Source of the DNA: JAFAXD01 sp051985675
Lineage (GTDB): Bacteria > Pseudomonadota > Alphaproteobacteria > Rhizobiales > Xanthobacteraceae
Direction: 5' to 3'
Length of the DNA: 64,000 nucleotides
Assembly: GCA_051985675.1 (NCBI GenBank)
Contig: JBPYFJ010000065.1
Location: 38,494 to 102,493, forward strand
A program made the translations under genes and the position numbers. The notes beneath the pieces were generated by a model. It saw only the letters and a program-made list of their open reading frames with translations. It was not told the origin of the DNA and did no database searches. This document shows positions 63,756 through 64,000 of the stretch, one piece after another (position 1 is the first letter of the stretch; each line of letters begins with the position of its first letter).

Positions 63756-64000
63756 CTACGCAGGAAACGCCACGGTGGCGGATGCGGTTGTATCGCCCTT
63801 CGGCCGCTCGTCCGCGAGCGGGCGGCCTTCGACGATGTAGTAGACGGTCTCGGCAATGTTGGTGGCATGGTCGCCCATCCGCTCGATATTCTTGGCGCAG
63901 AACATGAGATGGATACAGAACGTGATATTGCGCGGGTCTTCCAGCATGTAGGTGAAGAGCTCGCGGAATAGCGAGGTGCAGAGCGCATCGACCGCTTCGT
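63756..64000 (-). CDS. phoU: phosphate transport regulator PhoU, C-terminal part
   Basis: The reverse frame enters from the right edge and ends at 63756, giving about the last 80 residues: ALCTSLFRELFTYMLEDPRNIT, then LMFCAKNIERMGDHATNIAE, the second PhoU repeat with its metal-binding E-x2-D motif. PhoU modulates PstSCAB and the PhoR-PhoB system. The gap to phoB is 49 bases, so the usual pst-phoU-phoB operon is probable with the upstream part outside this window. Confidence 0.93.
   Translation of the reverse strand, partial: EAVDALCTSLFRELFTYMLEDPRNITFCIHLMFCAKNIERMGDHATNIAETVYYIVEGRPLADERPKGDTTASATVAFPA

Overview
The window looks like a chromosomal segment of a high-GC alphaproteobacterium of the order Hyphomicrobiales (Rhizobiales), near the Bradyrhizobium/Xanthobacteraceae group. 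The evidence is a GcrA cell-cycle regulator, an adjacent argD-argF-hslO block, apaG, metZ behind a SAM-II type riboswitch, a double-length dCTP deaminase, phoB next to phoU, a yej-type peptide importer with two substrate-binding proteins, and many small-molecule importers. No plasmid, phage or transposase gene, CRISPR array, rRNA or tRNA was seen.

Layout. 0-5.4 kb: end of a PAS-domain gene; a minus-strand group of an orphan molybdenum-hydroxylase large subunit and two small c-type cytochromes with a small nrtS-like gene nested on the other strand; then a MetE-like gene ending inside a 166-bp twin-hairpin repeat. 5.4-8.4 kb: MFS exporter and monooxygenase-fold protein, divergent from an ECF sigma factor with an SnoaL-like tail. 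8.4-13.3 kb: an ABC importer of the nitrate/taurine class and a lone TRAP-type binding protein. 13.3-22.9 kb: GhrA-like reductase, NUDIX hydrolase and the yej-type importer. 22.9-30.9 kb: membrane-anchored cytochrome c, kdsB, pheA, metF and metH. 30.9-38.4 kb: slipin, a second twin-hairpin repeat, a TTT-type binding protein with an oxidoreductase, an ArsR/SRPBCC pair, phosphoesterase, msrB, msrA and a Tag-like glycosylase.

38.7-50.2 kb: a fused outer-membrane protein (small barrel plus OprB porin), RidA with a 25-codon upstream ORF, and a catabolic-looking group (CodA-like deaminase, creatininase-like amidase, flavodoxin-fold reductase, FAD oxidase, ABC importer, ACMSD-like amidohydrolase). 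50.2-52.9 kb: a five-copy GGCATCCATG repeat array before a second orphan molybdenum-hydroxylase subunit. 52.9-58.8 kb: dCTP deaminase, SAM-II riboswitch with terminator and metZ, two SGNH-type proteins with OpgC, then apaG. 58.8-64 kb: hslO, argF, argD, gcrA, phoB and the end of phoU.

Methionine metabolism recurs at three places: metF-metH with a possible operator, metZ under SAM control, and a MetE-like protein. The most distinctive non-coding signals are the twin-hairpin repeat family, the riboswitch with a paired terminator and anti-terminator, the ArsR promoter predicted to give a leaderless mRNA, and the GGCATCCATG array. Nothing forms a recognisable defence or secretion system, and most genes are housekeeping or transport. 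All family names rest on reading motifs by eye; no database search was run.
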